Shown here: positions 1 to 8,737 of the stretch, in pieces | How positions within the stretch are numbered: position 1 is the stretch's first letter | Layout of the letters: each line of letters starts with the position of its first letter | The notes under the pieces: generated by a model | What the model was told of the DNA's origin: nothing | Seen by the model: the letters and a program-made list of their open reading frames with translations, nothing else | Database searches by the model: none | Origin: Halorubrum sp. DM2 | GTDB lineage: Archaea > Halobacteriota > Halobacteria > Halobacteriales > Haloferacaceae | NCBI RefSeq assembly: GCF_901686465.1 | Contig: NZ_LR594487.1 | Coordinates: forward strand, 3,299,773-3,363,772 | Reading direction: 5' to 3' | DNA length: 64,000 nt | Made by a program: the position numbers and the translations under genes

Positions 1-741
1 GCCGACCTGCTCGTCTGCCCCTCCGAGTACAACCGCGACCTAATCCGCGAGTACGCGGACGTGCCGACGACGGTGATATCGAACGGCGTCGACACCGAGA
101 AGCTGGCGGGATTCGAGTCGCTCGAAGCCGAGTACCGCGAGCGCTACGACCTGTCCCCGCCGACGGTGTTCCTCGTCGGCCACGTGATCAAACGGAAGGG
201 GTTGGAGACATTCGTCGAGACCGCCCACCGGATGCCCGACATCGACTTCGTCTGGTTCGGCCCGATAGACCGGTCGCTGAAGGGCAGAGACACCACGCGG
301 CTCATCGACGAGGCCCCGTCGAACTGTACGTTCACCGGCTTCGTCGACGACATCCGTGGCGCGTACGCCGCGGGCGACGTGTTCTGTTTCCCCACCCACG
401 AGGAGAACGAGGGCATCGCGCTGCTGGAGGCGATGGCGGCCGGAAAGCCGGTCGTCGTCCGCGACATCGAGACGTTCTCGTGGCTGGAAGACGGCAAAGA
501 GTGCCTGAAGGTGGGCGGGAGCGCGAGCGACGACGGTAGCGGGCGCGACGGCGCTGCGACGGGAGCCCGGGACGACCGCGCTCGCGGGGACGACGTGGAG
601 GGCTTCGTCGAGGCCATCGACGAGCTCCGCGACGCAGACCGACGGGCCGAACTCGGCGCGAACGCCGCCGAACGCAGCGAGTCGTTCTCGCTTTCGGCGA
701 TCGCCGAGCGGTATCAGTCGCTGTACGCGGATCTGGCGTAG
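1..741 (+). CDS. Glycosyltransferase family 4 (GT-B fold), 5' truncated
   Basis: The C-terminal 246 residues of a glycosyltransferase of the group 1 (GT4) type; the reading frame is open from base 1, so the N-terminal acceptor domain lies outside the window. The part seen is the nucleotide-sugar binding half: VGHVIKRKG near residue 60 begins a Rossmann-like domain, and EENEGIALLEAMAAGKPVV near residue 137 is the family E-x7-E donor-binding motif. An acidic, low-complexity insert (about residues 170-200) precedes the last helices. Members transfer sugars from nucleotide donors to lipids, glycans or proteins at the cytoplasmic face. The substrate cannot be inferred. The gene is followed at 830 by the proline operon, with no apparent link. 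Confidence 0.85.
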   Translation, partial: ADLLVCPSEYNRDLIREYADVPTTVISNGVDTEKLAGFESLEAEYRERYDLSPPTVFLVGHVIKRKGLETFVETAHRMPDIDFVWFGPIDRSLKGRDTTRLIDEAPSNCTFTGFVDDIRGAYAAGDVFCFPTHEENEGIALLEAMAAGKPVVVRDIETFSWLEDGKECLKVGGSASDDGSGRDGAATGARDDRARGDDVEGFVEAIDELRDADRRAELGANAAERSESFSLSAIAERYQSLYADLA

Positions 742-829
742 CACGCGTCGAGACGGGCCGAAACGTCGGAACCCGGAAACTTGCGAAAACCGCAGTTGGT
801 ATGTCCGCCGACCGACTCCGTAGAGGCAA

Positions 830-1606
830 ATGACTCGAGTGAGCGTTATCGGCTGCGGGAACATGGGGAGTGCCCTGCTCAAGGGGCTCGCCCGCGCAGG
901 GGGGTACCATCTCACGGCGATCGACCTCGACCCCGAGGCGCTCGCCGCGATCGAAGACGTCGTCGACGAGACGACCGACGACTCGGCGGCCGCGCGCGAC
1001 GCCGACATCGTCGTCCTCGCGGTGAAGCCGGATATCGCGCCGGCGGTGCTCGACGACCTCGACCTCCGCGAGGACCAGCAGCTCGTCACGCTGGCCGCCG
1101 GCCTCCCCCGCAGGTTCGTCGCCCAGCGGACCGACGCGTCCGTCGTCCGGATCATGCCCAACCTCGCGGCGGAAACGGGGAACATGGCCGCGGCGGCGAC
1201 GAACGAGGGCCTCACCGACGAGGTGCGCGCCATGCTCGACGCGGTCGGCGAGTTCGTCGAGGTCGACGAGTCGCTGATGGACGTCTCGACCGCCGTCAAC
1301 GGCAGCGGTCCCGCGTTCGCCTTCTTCCTGATCGACGCGGTGAAGCAGGCCGGAATCGACGGCGGACTCGACCCCGAGCAAGCCGAGACGCTGGCCGCCC
1401 AGACGTTCAAGGGGGCCGCCGAGACCGTGCTCCGCGACGACCGCAGCGTCGACGAGCTGATCGACGCGGTCTGCTCGCCGAACGGGACGACGATAGAGGG
1501 GATGGAGGTGCTGTGGGACAGCGAGGCGGACGCGGCCGTCGAGGACGCCGTCGCGGCGGCCGAACGCCGGTCCCGCGAGCTCGCGGAGGCGTTCGATGAC
1601 GCCTGA
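830..1606 (+). CDS. proC: Pyrroline-5-carboxylate reductase
   Basis: Predicted to catalyse the last step of proline synthesis, NAD(P)H-dependent reduction of 1-pyrroline-5-carboxylate. The 258-aa product has the N-terminal Rossmann motif [15 protein letters not shown] (residues 5-19) and the family segments VRIMPN and VNGSGPAF before the C-terminal helical dimerisation domain ([19 protein letters not shown]). Length is normal. It is first of three genes: its stop codon overlaps the proB start by 11 nt, so proC-proB-proA is very probably one translationally coupled operon. The reverse gene order relative to the pathway is unremarkable. Confidence 0.95.
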   Translation: MTRVSVIGCGNMGSALLKGLARAGGYHLTAIDLDPEALAAIEDVVDETTDDSAAARDADIVVLAVKPDIAPAVLDDLDLREDQQLVTLAAGLPRRFVAQRTDASVVRIMPNLAAETGNMAAAATNEGLTDEVRAMLDAVGEFVEVDESLMDVSTAVNGSGPAFAFFLIDAVKQAGIDGGLDPEQAETLAAQTFKGAAETVLRDDRSVDELIDAVCSPNGTTIEGMEVLWDSEADAAVEDAVAAAERRSRELAEAFDDA

Positions 1607-2498
1607 GGACGCGGGTGTCGATCCGGCGGACGAGACGGACGGAGCGACCGTGGCGGCCGCCGACGCCGAGCGCGTCGCCGCCGCCCGGGACCTGGCGGCC
1701 GCGGCCGACCGCGTGATCGTCAAGGCCGGGACAAACTCGCTGACCGACGACGAGTCGCGGCTCGACCGCGTGAAACTCGACAAGCTCGTCGCCGACGTGA
1801 TGGACCTCCGCGAGCGCGGAACCGAGGTCGTGTTGGTCTCGTCGGGCGCGGTCGGGGCCGGGACGGGACGGCTCGACGCCGGCCCGGAGTCGCGTGACGA
1901 CGTCGACTCGATCGTCGAGAATCAGGCCCTCTCGACGGTCGGACAGGGGCTCCTGATGCGCCACTACACGCAGAGCTTCGAGCGGTTCGACCAGGACGTC
2001 GCTCAGATACTGGTCACCGGGACCGACCTCGACGCGCCCGACCGGTTCGACAACTTCACGAACACCGTCGAGACGCTGCTGTCGTGGGGGGTCGTGCCGG
2101 TCGTCAACGAGAACGACGCGGTGGCGACCGACGAGCTGCGGATCGGCGACAACGACATGCTGTCGGCGTCGGTCGCGCTGGGACTCGACGCCGACCTGCT
2201 CGTGACGCTCACCGATGTCGACGGGGTCTACACCGGGAACCCGAAGCGGGACCCGAACGCGGAGCTGATCGAGGCGGTCGACGACGGCTACGACCGGCTC
2301 CGAGAGATCGTCGGTGGCGGCACCGAGACCGACTTCGGCGGAATCCGCACGAAGGTCGAGGGCGCACACGACGTGAGCCGCCACGGGATCCCCGCGATCA
2401 TCACCGGCTCCGCCGAGCGCGACGTGCTGGCGCGGATCGCAGCGGGTAAGCCGACGGGCACGCTATTCGTCCCCAAGACTGGTGACGACGATGAGTGA
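1596..2498 (+). CDS. proB: Glutamate 5-kinase
   Basis: Predicted to phosphorylate L-glutamate to gamma-glutamyl phosphate, the first step of proline synthesis. The 300-aa product is an amino-acid-kinase fold: [11 protein letters not shown] (ATP-binding start), [22 protein letters not shown] and [10 protein letters not shown] are visible. It ends at the kinase domain and lacks the C-terminal PUA domain of E. coli ProB. An N-terminal extension of about 30 acidic/Ala-rich residues precedes the kinase core, so the true start might be slightly downstream. It overlaps proC at its 5' end and proA at its 3' end. Confidence 0.95.
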   Translation: MTPEDAGVDPADETDGATVAAADAERVAAARDLAAAADRVIVKAGTNSLTDDESRLDRVKLDKLVADVMDLRERGTEVVLVSSGAVGAGTGRLDAGPESRDDVDSIVENQALSTVGQGLLMRHYTQSFERFDQDVAQILVTGTDLDAPDRFDNFTNTVETLLSWGVVPVVNENDAVATDELRIGDNDMLSASVALGLDADLLVTLTDVDGVYTGNPKRDPNAELIEAVDDGYDRLREIVGGGTETDFGGIRTKVEGAHDVSRHGIPAIITGSAERDVLARIAAGKPTGTLFVPKTGDDDE

Positions 2499-3849
2499 GA
2501 CAGACGGGGAGACCGACCTCGAAGCCGACACCGACGAACTGGCCCGCCGAGCGGAACGCGCCGCGCTCCGGCTCGCGAACGCCGACGAGTCGACCCGGGA
2601 CGAGGCGCTCCGGTCTATCGCCGACGCGATCCGCGAGCGCGAAACCGACATCCTCGACGCCAACGCCGAGGACGTCGAGGAGGCGGAGGCGATGCTCGCC
2701 GACGGCGAGTACACGCAGGCCCTCGTCGACCGCTTGAAGCTCGACGAGACGAAGGTCGAGTCGATCGCGTCGATGGTCGAGTCGGTCGCCGAACAGGACG
2801 ACCCGCTCGGCGAGACGCTCGCGGCCCGCAAGCTCGACGAAGACTTGGAGCTGTACCGGGTCGCGGTGCCGATCGGCGTCGTCGCGACGGTGTTCGAGTC
2901 GCGGCCCGACGCCTTGGTCCAGATCGCGGCGCTCGCGTTAAAGTCCGGCAACGCCGTCGTGCTCAAGGGCGGCAGCGAGGCGAGCGAGTCGAACCGGATC
3001 CTGTACGAGACGGTCGTCGAGGCGACGCCGGACCTGCCCGACGGCTGGGCGGCGCACGTCGAGGCCCACGAGGAGGTCGACCGCCTGCTCGAACTCGACG
3101 ACCGGGTCGACCTAGTCATGCCCCGCGGCTCCTCGGAGTTCGTCTCCTACATCCAAGAGAACACCCAGATCCCGGTGTTAGGCCACACCGAGGGGATATG
3201 TCACGTGTACGTCGACGCGGACGCCGACCTGGAGACCGCCGAGGACGTCGCCTTCGACGCGAAGGTCCAGTACCCCGCGGTGTGTAACGCGGTCGAGACG
3301 CTGCTCGTCCACGAGTCGGTCGCGGCCGAGTTCCTCCCCGACCTCGTCGAGCGCTACGAGGCGGCCGGCGTCGAGCTGCGGGGCGACGAGCGGACCCGCG
3401 AGGTCGTCGACGTCGGCCCCGCGACCGCCGACGACTGGGACACGGAGTACGGTGACCTCGAACTGTCGATCAGGGTGATCGACGACGCGCTCGCCGCGAT
3501 CGAACACGTCAACGACCACGGCTCGAAACACACCGAATCGATCCTCACCGAGGACCCGGCGACGGCCGAGCGGTTCATGACGGGCGTCGATGCCGCGAGC
3601 GTCTTCCACAACGCGTCGACGCGCTTCGCGGACGGCTACCGGTACGGGCTCGGCGCGGAGGTCGGAATCTCCACCGGGAAGATCCACGCCCGCGGCCCGG
3701 TGGGGCTGGAAGGGCTCACCACCTACAAGTACTACCTCGAAGGCGACGGCCACCTCGTCGCGAGCTACAGCGGCGGGGACGCGCTCCCGTTCACCCACCG
3801 CGAACTCGACGGCGTCGACTGGACGCCCGGTCGGCTGTCGACGCGGTAG
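2491..3849 (+). CDS. proA: Gamma-glutamyl phosphate reductase
   Basis: Predicted to reduce gamma-glutamyl phosphate with NADPH to glutamate semialdehyde, the middle step of proline synthesis. The 452-aa product belongs to the aldehyde dehydrogenase superfamily; the catalytic Cys lies in [16 protein letters not shown], and [19 protein letters not shown] and [14 protein letters not shown] are ProA signatures. I chose ATG 2491 because it overlaps the proB stop (ATGAGTGA); an in-frame GTG at 2482 is possible. The operon ends here: 111 nt follow before the inverted repeat at 3961. Confidence 0.95.
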   Translation: MSETDGETDLEADTDELARRAERAALRLANADESTRDEALRSIADAIRERETDILDANAEDVEEAEAMLADGEYTQALVDRLKLDETKVESIASMVESVAEQDDPLGETLAARKLDEDLELYRVAVPIGVVATVFESRPDALVQIAALALKSGNAVVLKGGSEASESNRILYETVVEATPDLPDGWAAHVEAHEEVDRLLELDDRVDLVMPRGSSEFVSYIQENTQIPVLGHTEGICHVYVDADADLETAEDVAFDAKVQYPAVCNAVETLLVHESVAAEFLPDLVERYEAAGVELRGDERTREVVDVGPATADDWDTEYGDLELSIRVIDDALAAIEHVNDHGSKHTESILTEDPATAERFMTGVDAASVFHNASTRFADGYRYGLGAEVGISTGKIHARGPVGLEGLTTYKYYLEGDGHLVASYSGGDALPFTHRELDGVDWTPGRLSTR

Positions 3850-3960
3850 TCGCGGTTCGCGTCCCGAATTTTCGTCGTATCTTGTCGTCCGAGCAGACGC
3901 CGTCTCAGTCTCGTTTTCGGCGGAATCGTACGCTGACTCGGCTGGGCGACGTAGCCCAGA

Positions 3961-4008
3961 TTCAATATAGCGATATACAGTTTACTCGTTGCGGTCGCGA
4001 CAGAAATG
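3961..4008 (+). repeat. Left copy of a long inverted repeat (IR-L)
   Basis: Bases 3961-3990 match the reverse complement of 9821-9850 at 29 of 30 positions, the single mismatch being position 3980. A second block, GCGACAGAAATG at 3997-4008, matches the reverse complement of 9779-9790 exactly. Between the blocks the two copies differ in length (6 nt here, 30 nt at the right). The core contains the near-palindrome TATAGCGATATA. The copy lies between proA and the promoter of the MBL-fold gene, reading inward. Confidence 0.85.
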
Positions 4009-4055
4009 CGTCGTACGGCGGCCGACAAAAATAATCCCGATCCGCCGAACTCCGG

Positions 4056-4063
4056 AATAATTA
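4056..4063 (+). promoter_or_regulatory. TATA-like element of the MBL-fold gene
   Basis: AATAATTA is centred about 30 nt before ATG 4090, the spacing expected for a leaderless haloarchaeal transcript. It supports ATG 4090 over the upstream in-frame ATG at 4006. Confidence 0.5.
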
Positions 4064-4089
4064 CCCACGCCGGTCCCGCAGCGACGCCC

Positions 4090-4923
4090 ATGGTCGACTC
4101 CGACTGGGGCGACTGGCTGCCGCGCGCGGTGGCCGACGCCGACCCCGACACGGTGGCGCTGTGGTACTTGGGCTGTAACGGCTTCGCGATCAAGGGGAGC
4201 GAGGGGACCGTCCTCTGGATCGACCCGTACGTCGGGACCGGTGACCCGCCGCGGACGGTACGGATGATCCCGATTCCCTTCGATCCCGCGGATGTCGACA
4301 TCGCTGACGCGGTGTTGGCCACGCACGAACACACGGACCACGTCCACGGGCCCTCGCAGGCCCCGATCCTCGCGAACACGGACGCCGACCTCGTCGCGCC
4401 CGACGACTCGCTCGCGGTCGCACGCGAGGAAGAGCGGTGGACAGACGAGTACGCGGTGAGCGAGGCCGCCTTTACCGAGGTTCGGGAGGGCGACGAGCTG
4501 CGGATCGGCGAGTTCACGGTTCACGTCGTCGAAACGTACGACGCGGACGCCACGCATCCGGTCGGCTATGTGATCGAACACGAGTCCGGAACGGTGTTCC
4601 ACGCGGGCGACAGCAAGCCGTCCGACTCCTTTACCGGGCTCGCGGAGCGGTTCGATATCGACCTCGGCATCCTCGCGTTCGGCTCCGAGGGCACGATTCC
4701 GGACAAAGAGACCGGCGAACCGGTCCCCACGAAGTGGTACAGCGACGAGAACGAGATCGCGACGGCCGCGAACGACCTCGGACTCGACCGGTTGGTGCCG
4801 ACACACTGGGACATGTGGAAGGGGCTGACCGCCGACCCGACCGCGCTCCACGACCACGTCAGGAGCTACGAGTCGCCGAACCGGCTGGAGATAGTCGAGA
4901 TCGGCGACCGAATCGATCTGTAA
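4090..4923 (+). CDS. MBL-fold metal-dependent hydrolase (UlaG-like)
   Basis: A 277-aa metallo-beta-lactamase-fold hydrolase. The metal-binding motif HEHTDH is at about residues 79-84, with AGD in VFHAGDSKPSD and the late His in PTHWDMW. The opening WYLGCNGFAIKG and the WIDPYV segment resemble the UlaG/L-ascorbate-6-phosphate lactonase branch, but no sugar operon surrounds it, so the substrate is unknown. An in-frame ATG at 4006 would add 28 residues with no family similarity; the TATA-like element at 4056 favours 4090. It is the first gene inside the inverted-repeat-bounded segment. Confidence 0.85.
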   Translation: MVDSDWGDWLPRAVADADPDTVALWYLGCNGFAIKGSEGTVLWIDPYVGTGDPPRTVRMIPIPFDPADVDIADAVLATHEHTDHVHGPSQAPILANTDADLVAPDDSLAVAREEERWTDEYAVSEAAFTEVREGDELRIGEFTVHVVETYDADATHPVGYVIEHESGTVFHAGDSKPSDSFTGLAERFDIDLGILAFGSEGTIPDKETGEPVPTKWYSDENEIATAANDLGLDRLVPTHWDMWKGLTADPTALHDHVRSYESPNRLEIVEIGDRIDL

Positions 4924-4986
4924 ACGGGAGTCGAGCGGCCGTTTTCGCGGCGTTTTGGTTATCAACCACGAAACGCGGCCCGTGGA

Positions 4987-4992
4987 ATTTAA
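4987..4992 (+). promoter_or_regulatory. TATA-like element of the coiled-coil gene
   Basis: ATTTAA lies about 28 nt before ATG 5018, consistent with leaderless initiation there. Confidence 0.5.
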
Positions 4993-5017
4993 GCCCCTGC
5001 TCCGGGACCGTGCGGGT

Positions 5018-6901
5018 ATGAGCGAACGGACGGCGGAGGCGGCCACGACCGTCGACGAGGACGGTATCCGCGTCGAGAAATCCTTCACGGACGACGCGTT
5101 CCCCGTGCCCGCGGTTAGGTACACCCTCTCTTCACACCGCGAGGACCCCGTACGGGTGCGTATCGTCGACCGGATCCCGGAGTCGTTTCCGATGGACCGA
5201 GTGGGGTTCCACCCGGAGTACGAAAGCGAGAACTGGACGGCGTACAAAGACCACCGGGTAGAGTTCGAGCGGGTGATAGACCCCGACGAGACCGTCGAAA
5301 CGGTGTTCGGGATCCGCGACGAGGACCCCGACCTCGACGGCTTCCTCGGGACGCCGGTCATCGAACACGTGCCCGTCGGCGAGGAGATCGAAGACGTCCT
5401 CGGCGCTGGCGACACGGACGCGGTCAGAGAGGTGCTCTCGGGCGACCGCGCGACGCTCCCCGGCATGGCGGAAGACGAGGACCTGCTGCCGGAAGACCCC
5501 GCAGCGGAGGCCGCTGAGCCGTCTGCGGCCGACGAACCGGATGCCGACGCTGAGCCCGCCGATGACGAGGCGGAAGCGGACGCCGACGCCGGAGAGCCCG
5601 GAGTCGACGCCGAGGAATCCGTCGACGCGGAAGCTGGCACTCCCGAACCCCGGTCGGTCGCCGAGGACGGGACGGCCGCCGTCACCCCGCACGAGGGCGC
5701 ACCGCTCGGATCTGCGGACGAAGACGAGACGGAGACCGAATCCGACGCGGACGCCGCCGACGAGGCGGACGAAGCGGTCGCAGAAGAGGCAGACGAAGCG
5801 GTCGCAGAAGAGGCGGACGAGGAGGTCGCTGAGGAAGTCGACGAAGCGATAGACGACAAAGCGGAGGAACCGGTCGCCGAGGAGGCCCACGAACCGGCCG
5901 ACGAAGAGCAGTCGGCGGAAGGCGACGACGCGGCCGCGACGCTCCCCGGCGAAGGCGGCTTCGCGGCGGCGCTGGCGGCCGAGATACGGACCGGCGCGGC
6001 CGACGAGGAGGACATCGAGACCATCGAGGAGGCGTTCGACGCGTCCGTGCCGCGCAGCGTCGACGTGCGGATCGCTCGCCTCCAGTCGAGCGTCGCCGAC
6101 ATCGAGGCGTACGCCGACGCGCTCGCGGAGTTCATCGACGGCGAAGGCACGGCCCGGGAGATTCTCGACGGGATCGACGAACGAGTCGACGCCGTCGAAT
6201 CCGAAGTCTCCGCGCTCGACGTCCGCCTCGACGACGCTGACGACGAGCGCGAGGCGATCGAGTCGGACGTCGCCCGCGTCGACTCCGCGGTTACCTCCGC
6301 ATCGGATGCCGTCGACGCCGTCGAGGAGCGAGTGGACGGCGTCGAGAGCGATGTCGAGACGGTCGAAGGCGACGTTCAGGGCGTCGAGGAGGACGTTCGG
6401 GACGTGGAGGACGACGTCCGGGCGGTCGAAGAACAGGTCGGGTCCGTCGACGAGGCGGTCGAATCGGTCCGAGAGGCCGTCTCGACGGTCGAGACCGACG
6501 TCGACGACCTCGGCGCGGACGTCGACCGGGTCGAGGGCGAGGCCGAGGCCGTCGCGGAGTCGGTCGATGACCTGGGCGACGACGTGGAGACGCTGTACGA
6601 GGAGGTCGACAAGGCCGCAGAGCGCGCCGAGAACGCCGAGGAAGCGGCCGAAGACGCCGCAGAACGCGCGGACACCACCGAGGACCGCGTCGACGACGTC
6701 GAGTCCGACCTCGGCCGGTTCGACGAGGAGTTCGACGACCTGTGGAACGACCTCGCGGAGGTCGACACGCGGCTCACCGACGTCGAGGACCGGATCGGCG
6801 AGGACCTCGACGACGTGGCCGCCGAGTTAGACGAGATCAACGAGCACCTCGACGAGCTCGACGAGTTCCGCACCCGACTCAACGAAGCGTTCGGCCCGTA
6901 A
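5018..6901 (+). CDS. Large acidic coiled-coil protein, function unknown
   Basis: A 627-aa cytoplasmic protein with no signal peptide or membrane segment. Residues about 15-125 form a compact beta-rich domain (PAVRYTLSSHREDPVRVRIV, VGFHPEYESENW). Residues about 150-320 are an extremely acidic Ala/Glu/Asp linker containing near-repeats of EADEAVAEEA. Residues about 340-620 are a long coiled coil with repeated VE-x2-V-D-x-VE heptads (for example VEEDVRDVEDDVRAVEEQV), ending in LDEFRTRLNEAFGP. The architecture suggests a scaffold or chromosome/cell-envelope organiser, but no catalytic motif is visible and I do not assign a function. The start is supported by the TATA-like element at 4987. Confidence 0.8.
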   Translation: MSERTAEAATTVDEDGIRVEKSFTDDAFPVPAVRYTLSSHREDPVRVRIVDRIPESFPMDRVGFHPEYESENWTAYKDHRVEFERVIDPDETVETVFGIRDEDPDLDGFLGTPVIEHVPVGEEIEDVLGAGDTDAVREVLSGDRATLPGMAEDEDLLPEDPAAEAAEPSAADEPDADAEPADDEAEADADAGEPGVDAEESVDAEAGTPEPRSVAEDGTAAVTPHEGAPLGSADEDETETESDADAADEADEAVAEEADEAVAEEADEEVAEEVDEAIDDKAEEPVAEEAHEPADEEQSAEGDDAAATLPGEGGFAAALAAEIRTGAADEEDIETIEEAFDASVPRSVDVRIARLQSSVADIEAYADALAEFIDGEGTAREILDGIDERVDAVESEVSALDVRLDDADDEREAIESDVARVDSAVTSASDAVDAVEERVDGVESDVETVEGDVQGVEEDVRDVEDDVRAVEEQVGSVDEAVESVREAVSTVETDVDDLGADVDRVEGEAEAVAESVDDLGDDVETLYEEVDKAAERAENAEEAAEDAAERADTTEDRVDDVESDLGRFDEEFDDLWNDLAEVDTRLTDVEDRIGEDLDDVAAELDEINEHLDELDEFRTRLNEAFGP

Positions 6902-6989
6902 CCCGGAAACCGACGGCGAGACGCGACGAGTCGAGCGTTTTACCGTCTTTCGTCCGCGCTCCACCCAGCGAGTCGGAAAACGCAACCCG

Positions 6990-6995
6990 TTTTAC
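6990..6995 (+). promoter_or_regulatory. TATA-like element of the HisG-like gene
   Basis: TTTTAC lies about 25 nt before ATG 7018, matching the leaderless spacing seen elsewhere in the window. Confidence 0.4.
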
Positions 6996-7017
6996 GCACG
7001 CGGCCGCAGATCGGTCA

Positions 7018-7923
7018 ATGACTGATCCGATTCCGGTCGCCGTCCCCCGAAAGGGACGCCCGCTTGAAGCGGTCTTAGAGCGGATCGCGGCCGTCTCGGA
7101 CGACGATCACCTCGACCGGCTCGCGGACAGCGTGAGCAACACCCTCCGGTACGAGAAGGCCGTCACCAAGGGTGCGGTCGACGCCGACGGAGGGCCGTAC
7201 GAGCGGCTGGCCGAGTACTCGGACCCCGAGATCCCGGCGGAGCCGGAGTTCACGCTGCTGCGCGACGACCGGGGCGGGAAGCCCCGTCGGATCGTCTTCG
7301 ACGCCGCTACCGTCGATCTGGGCGACGTGACGGTCAAGCTCGTCGGTCGCGAGGAGCCGTTCCGCGCGCTGCGGACACACGAGTTCGCGTTGGGGTTCGA
7401 CTCCGCGGACCTCGTCTTGGAGGAGGTCGTCGGGATCAGAGCGGCCGGTCTGGGGAACATCTCCGACATCAACGACCGGATCGATCCGGTCGACACCGAC
7501 GTTCGGGTCGTGGCCGGACTCGGAGACACGGTGTATCACACGCTGATGGGCCGCGAGGACGACCGATCGGCGGGAGCGGCGTTCGACCGCGAGTACCTCA
7601 CCGACTATGAAGGCCCCCTGTGTATCTCACCGCGGTACGAGCGGCTCGTCACCGCCGTGTTGGGAACCGACGCGCTCGACGGCGTCGAGTTCGTCTATCC
7701 CGACGCGGACGAGGAAGAGGAGGCCGCCATCGCCCGCGTCGGGCTCGGCGTCTACCTCACCGTCACCGGCTCGACGGCCCGCGAACACGGGCTCTCCGTC
7801 GGCGAACACCTCTTCCCGAGCGAAACGGTTCTCATGCGCAACGCGGCCGAGGCGGACGAGTCGGTGTCCCGCGTCCTCCGGGCGCTCGAACGCGAGGCGG
7901 CCGACTCGGAGATCCGCGTCTGA
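7018..7923 (+). CDS. Uncharacterised protein with weak HisG-like features
   Basis: A 301-aa soluble protein. The start IPVAVPRKGRPLEAVLERI resembles the opening of ATP phosphoribosyltransferase (HisG), and later segments (EEVVGIRAAGLGNISDIND, GPLCISPRYERLVTAVLG, LGVYLTVTGSTAREHGL) follow the HisG/periplasmic-binding type pattern. It is not a canonical HisG: the PRPP-binding segment is not recognisable and no his genes are nearby. I therefore propose only a relationship of fold. ATG 7018 is supported by the promoter at 6990. An in-frame extension back to 6742 lies antiparallel in sense to nothing but overlaps the preceding coiled-coil gene and is rejected. Confidence 0.6.
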   Translation: MTDPIPVAVPRKGRPLEAVLERIAAVSDDDHLDRLADSVSNTLRYEKAVTKGAVDADGGPYERLAEYSDPEIPAEPEFTLLRDDRGGKPRRIVFDAATVDLGDVTVKLVGREEPFRALRTHEFALGFDSADLVLEEVVGIRAAGLGNISDINDRIDPVDTDVRVVAGLGDTVYHTLMGREDDRSAGAAFDREYLTDYEGPLCISPRYERLVTAVLGTDALDGVEFVYPDADEEEEAAIARVGLGVYLTVTGSTAREHGLSVGEHLFPSETVLMRNAAEADESVSRVLRALEREAADSEIRV

Positions 7924-8356
7924 GTCAGGAGTAGATATAGCGGCATGAACTATACCCGTACGCGCTGAGACGGGCTCGACGCGTCGCCGCACTCCCACAG
8001 GTCGTATTCTCTCCGCGCAAGCACATCGCTTCGCTTTCGCGAGGCGGAGATCTGATCGAGTACTCCCGAGTGTCAAGTGGCGTTGTTCGCTCGGATCGTT
8101 TTCCCCTCGACGTCGACTGCGTTGATCGGTCGGATCGTTCCGAACCGAACCGTCATCGAATCCGTCTCTGCCCAACCCACGCCTGCTACAGTTTATCCGT
8201 GATTCTAGTACTCTCACCACCTTCTAAGCAGTCCAGATTTAGAGATAACTGTTCATCTGCGGTTCAAATAGGGGACTACACGCGAAGATAAGTGAATTTA
8301 TCTGGAAATCTGGGATAGATTGAAGTGAGCGACGCGAGAATCCCCGGCCGAGAACG
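7924..8356. other. 433-nt intergenic region, locally AT-rich, with dyads
   Basis: No gene is supported here. The stretch 7933-7955 (ATATAGCG, then ACTATAC) weakly resembles the inverted-repeat core at 3961. TCGGATCGTT occurs twice near 8091 and 8128. The part 8190-8330 is much more AT-rich than the surrounding genome. CCAGATTT at 8233-8240 is inverted as AAATCTGG at 8306-8313, and a dyad lies at 8286-8303. Confidence 0.6.
8286..8303 (+). promoter_or_regulatory. Dyad AGATAA-6-TTATCT overlapping a TATA-like element
   Basis: Perfect 6-bp arms separated by GTGAAT, overlapping an AATTTATC TATA-like box about 55-60 nt before the start at 8357. It could be an operator for the DUF5805-like regulator and recombinase pair, which would fit autoregulation. 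Nested within it are the outer arms at 8233 and 8306. Confidence 0.4.
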
Positions 8357-8737
8357 ATGGGAGGGGATCGACAGTCGGTGAAGACGTACGTGCCGGCGGA
8401 GCAAAAAGACGTGTGGCGCAACCACGCCGACGAGCTCGACATGTCGCTGAGCGAGTTCGTCAGAACGATGGTTCAGGCCGGTCGAAAGGGGTTCGCGCCG
8501 ACCGAATCGTCCGGAGACGAGGAACCCGCTTCCGACCCGTCGGACCCCGGGGGTCGCGACCTCGAAACGCGCGTCCACGCGGTTCTCGAATCCGGCCCCC
8601 GATCGTGGGACGAACTCGTCGAGGCGGTCATCGGCGACGTGGAAGACGAGTTGGAGGCGACGCTCGACGACCTCCAAGCGCAGAACCGCGTCCGGTACAG
8701 CGGCCGGGACGGGGGGTACGTGTTGACCGATGAGTAG
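8357..8737 (+). CDS. Small DUF5805-like protein, likely DNA-binding partner of the recombinase
   Basis: A 126-aa protein. The N-terminal segment SVKTYVPAEQKDVWRNHADE followed by LDMSLSEFVRTMVQAGRKGF looks like a ribbon-helix-helix/CopG-type fold and resembles the haloarchaeal DUF5805 family (assignment from memory). The C-terminal half (LESGPRSWDELVEAVIGDVE, LDDLQAQNRVRYSGRDGGYV) reads as a small winged helix. The stop overlaps the recombinase start by 8 nt, so the two are co-translated. The natural interpretation is a regulator or directionality partner for the recombinase; that role is inferred. Confidence 0.75.
   Translation: MGGDRQSVKTYVPAEQKDVWRNHADELDMSLSEFVRTMVQAGRKGFAPTESSGDEEPASDPSDPGGRDLETRVHAVLESGPRSWDELVEAVIGDVEDELEATLDDLQAQNRVRYSGRDGGYVLTDE

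Noticed and set aside
4006-4089. Start of the MBL-fold gene at ATG 4006
   Set aside because: The added 28 residues are not domain-like, and the TATA-like element at 4056 would lie within the coding sequence. ATG 4090 fits leaderless spacing.
8070-8291. 73-codon plus-strand frame in the gap before the DUF5805-like gene
   Set aside because: Runs through an AT-rich region with no acidic bias and no motif; no promoter spacing. Considered chance.
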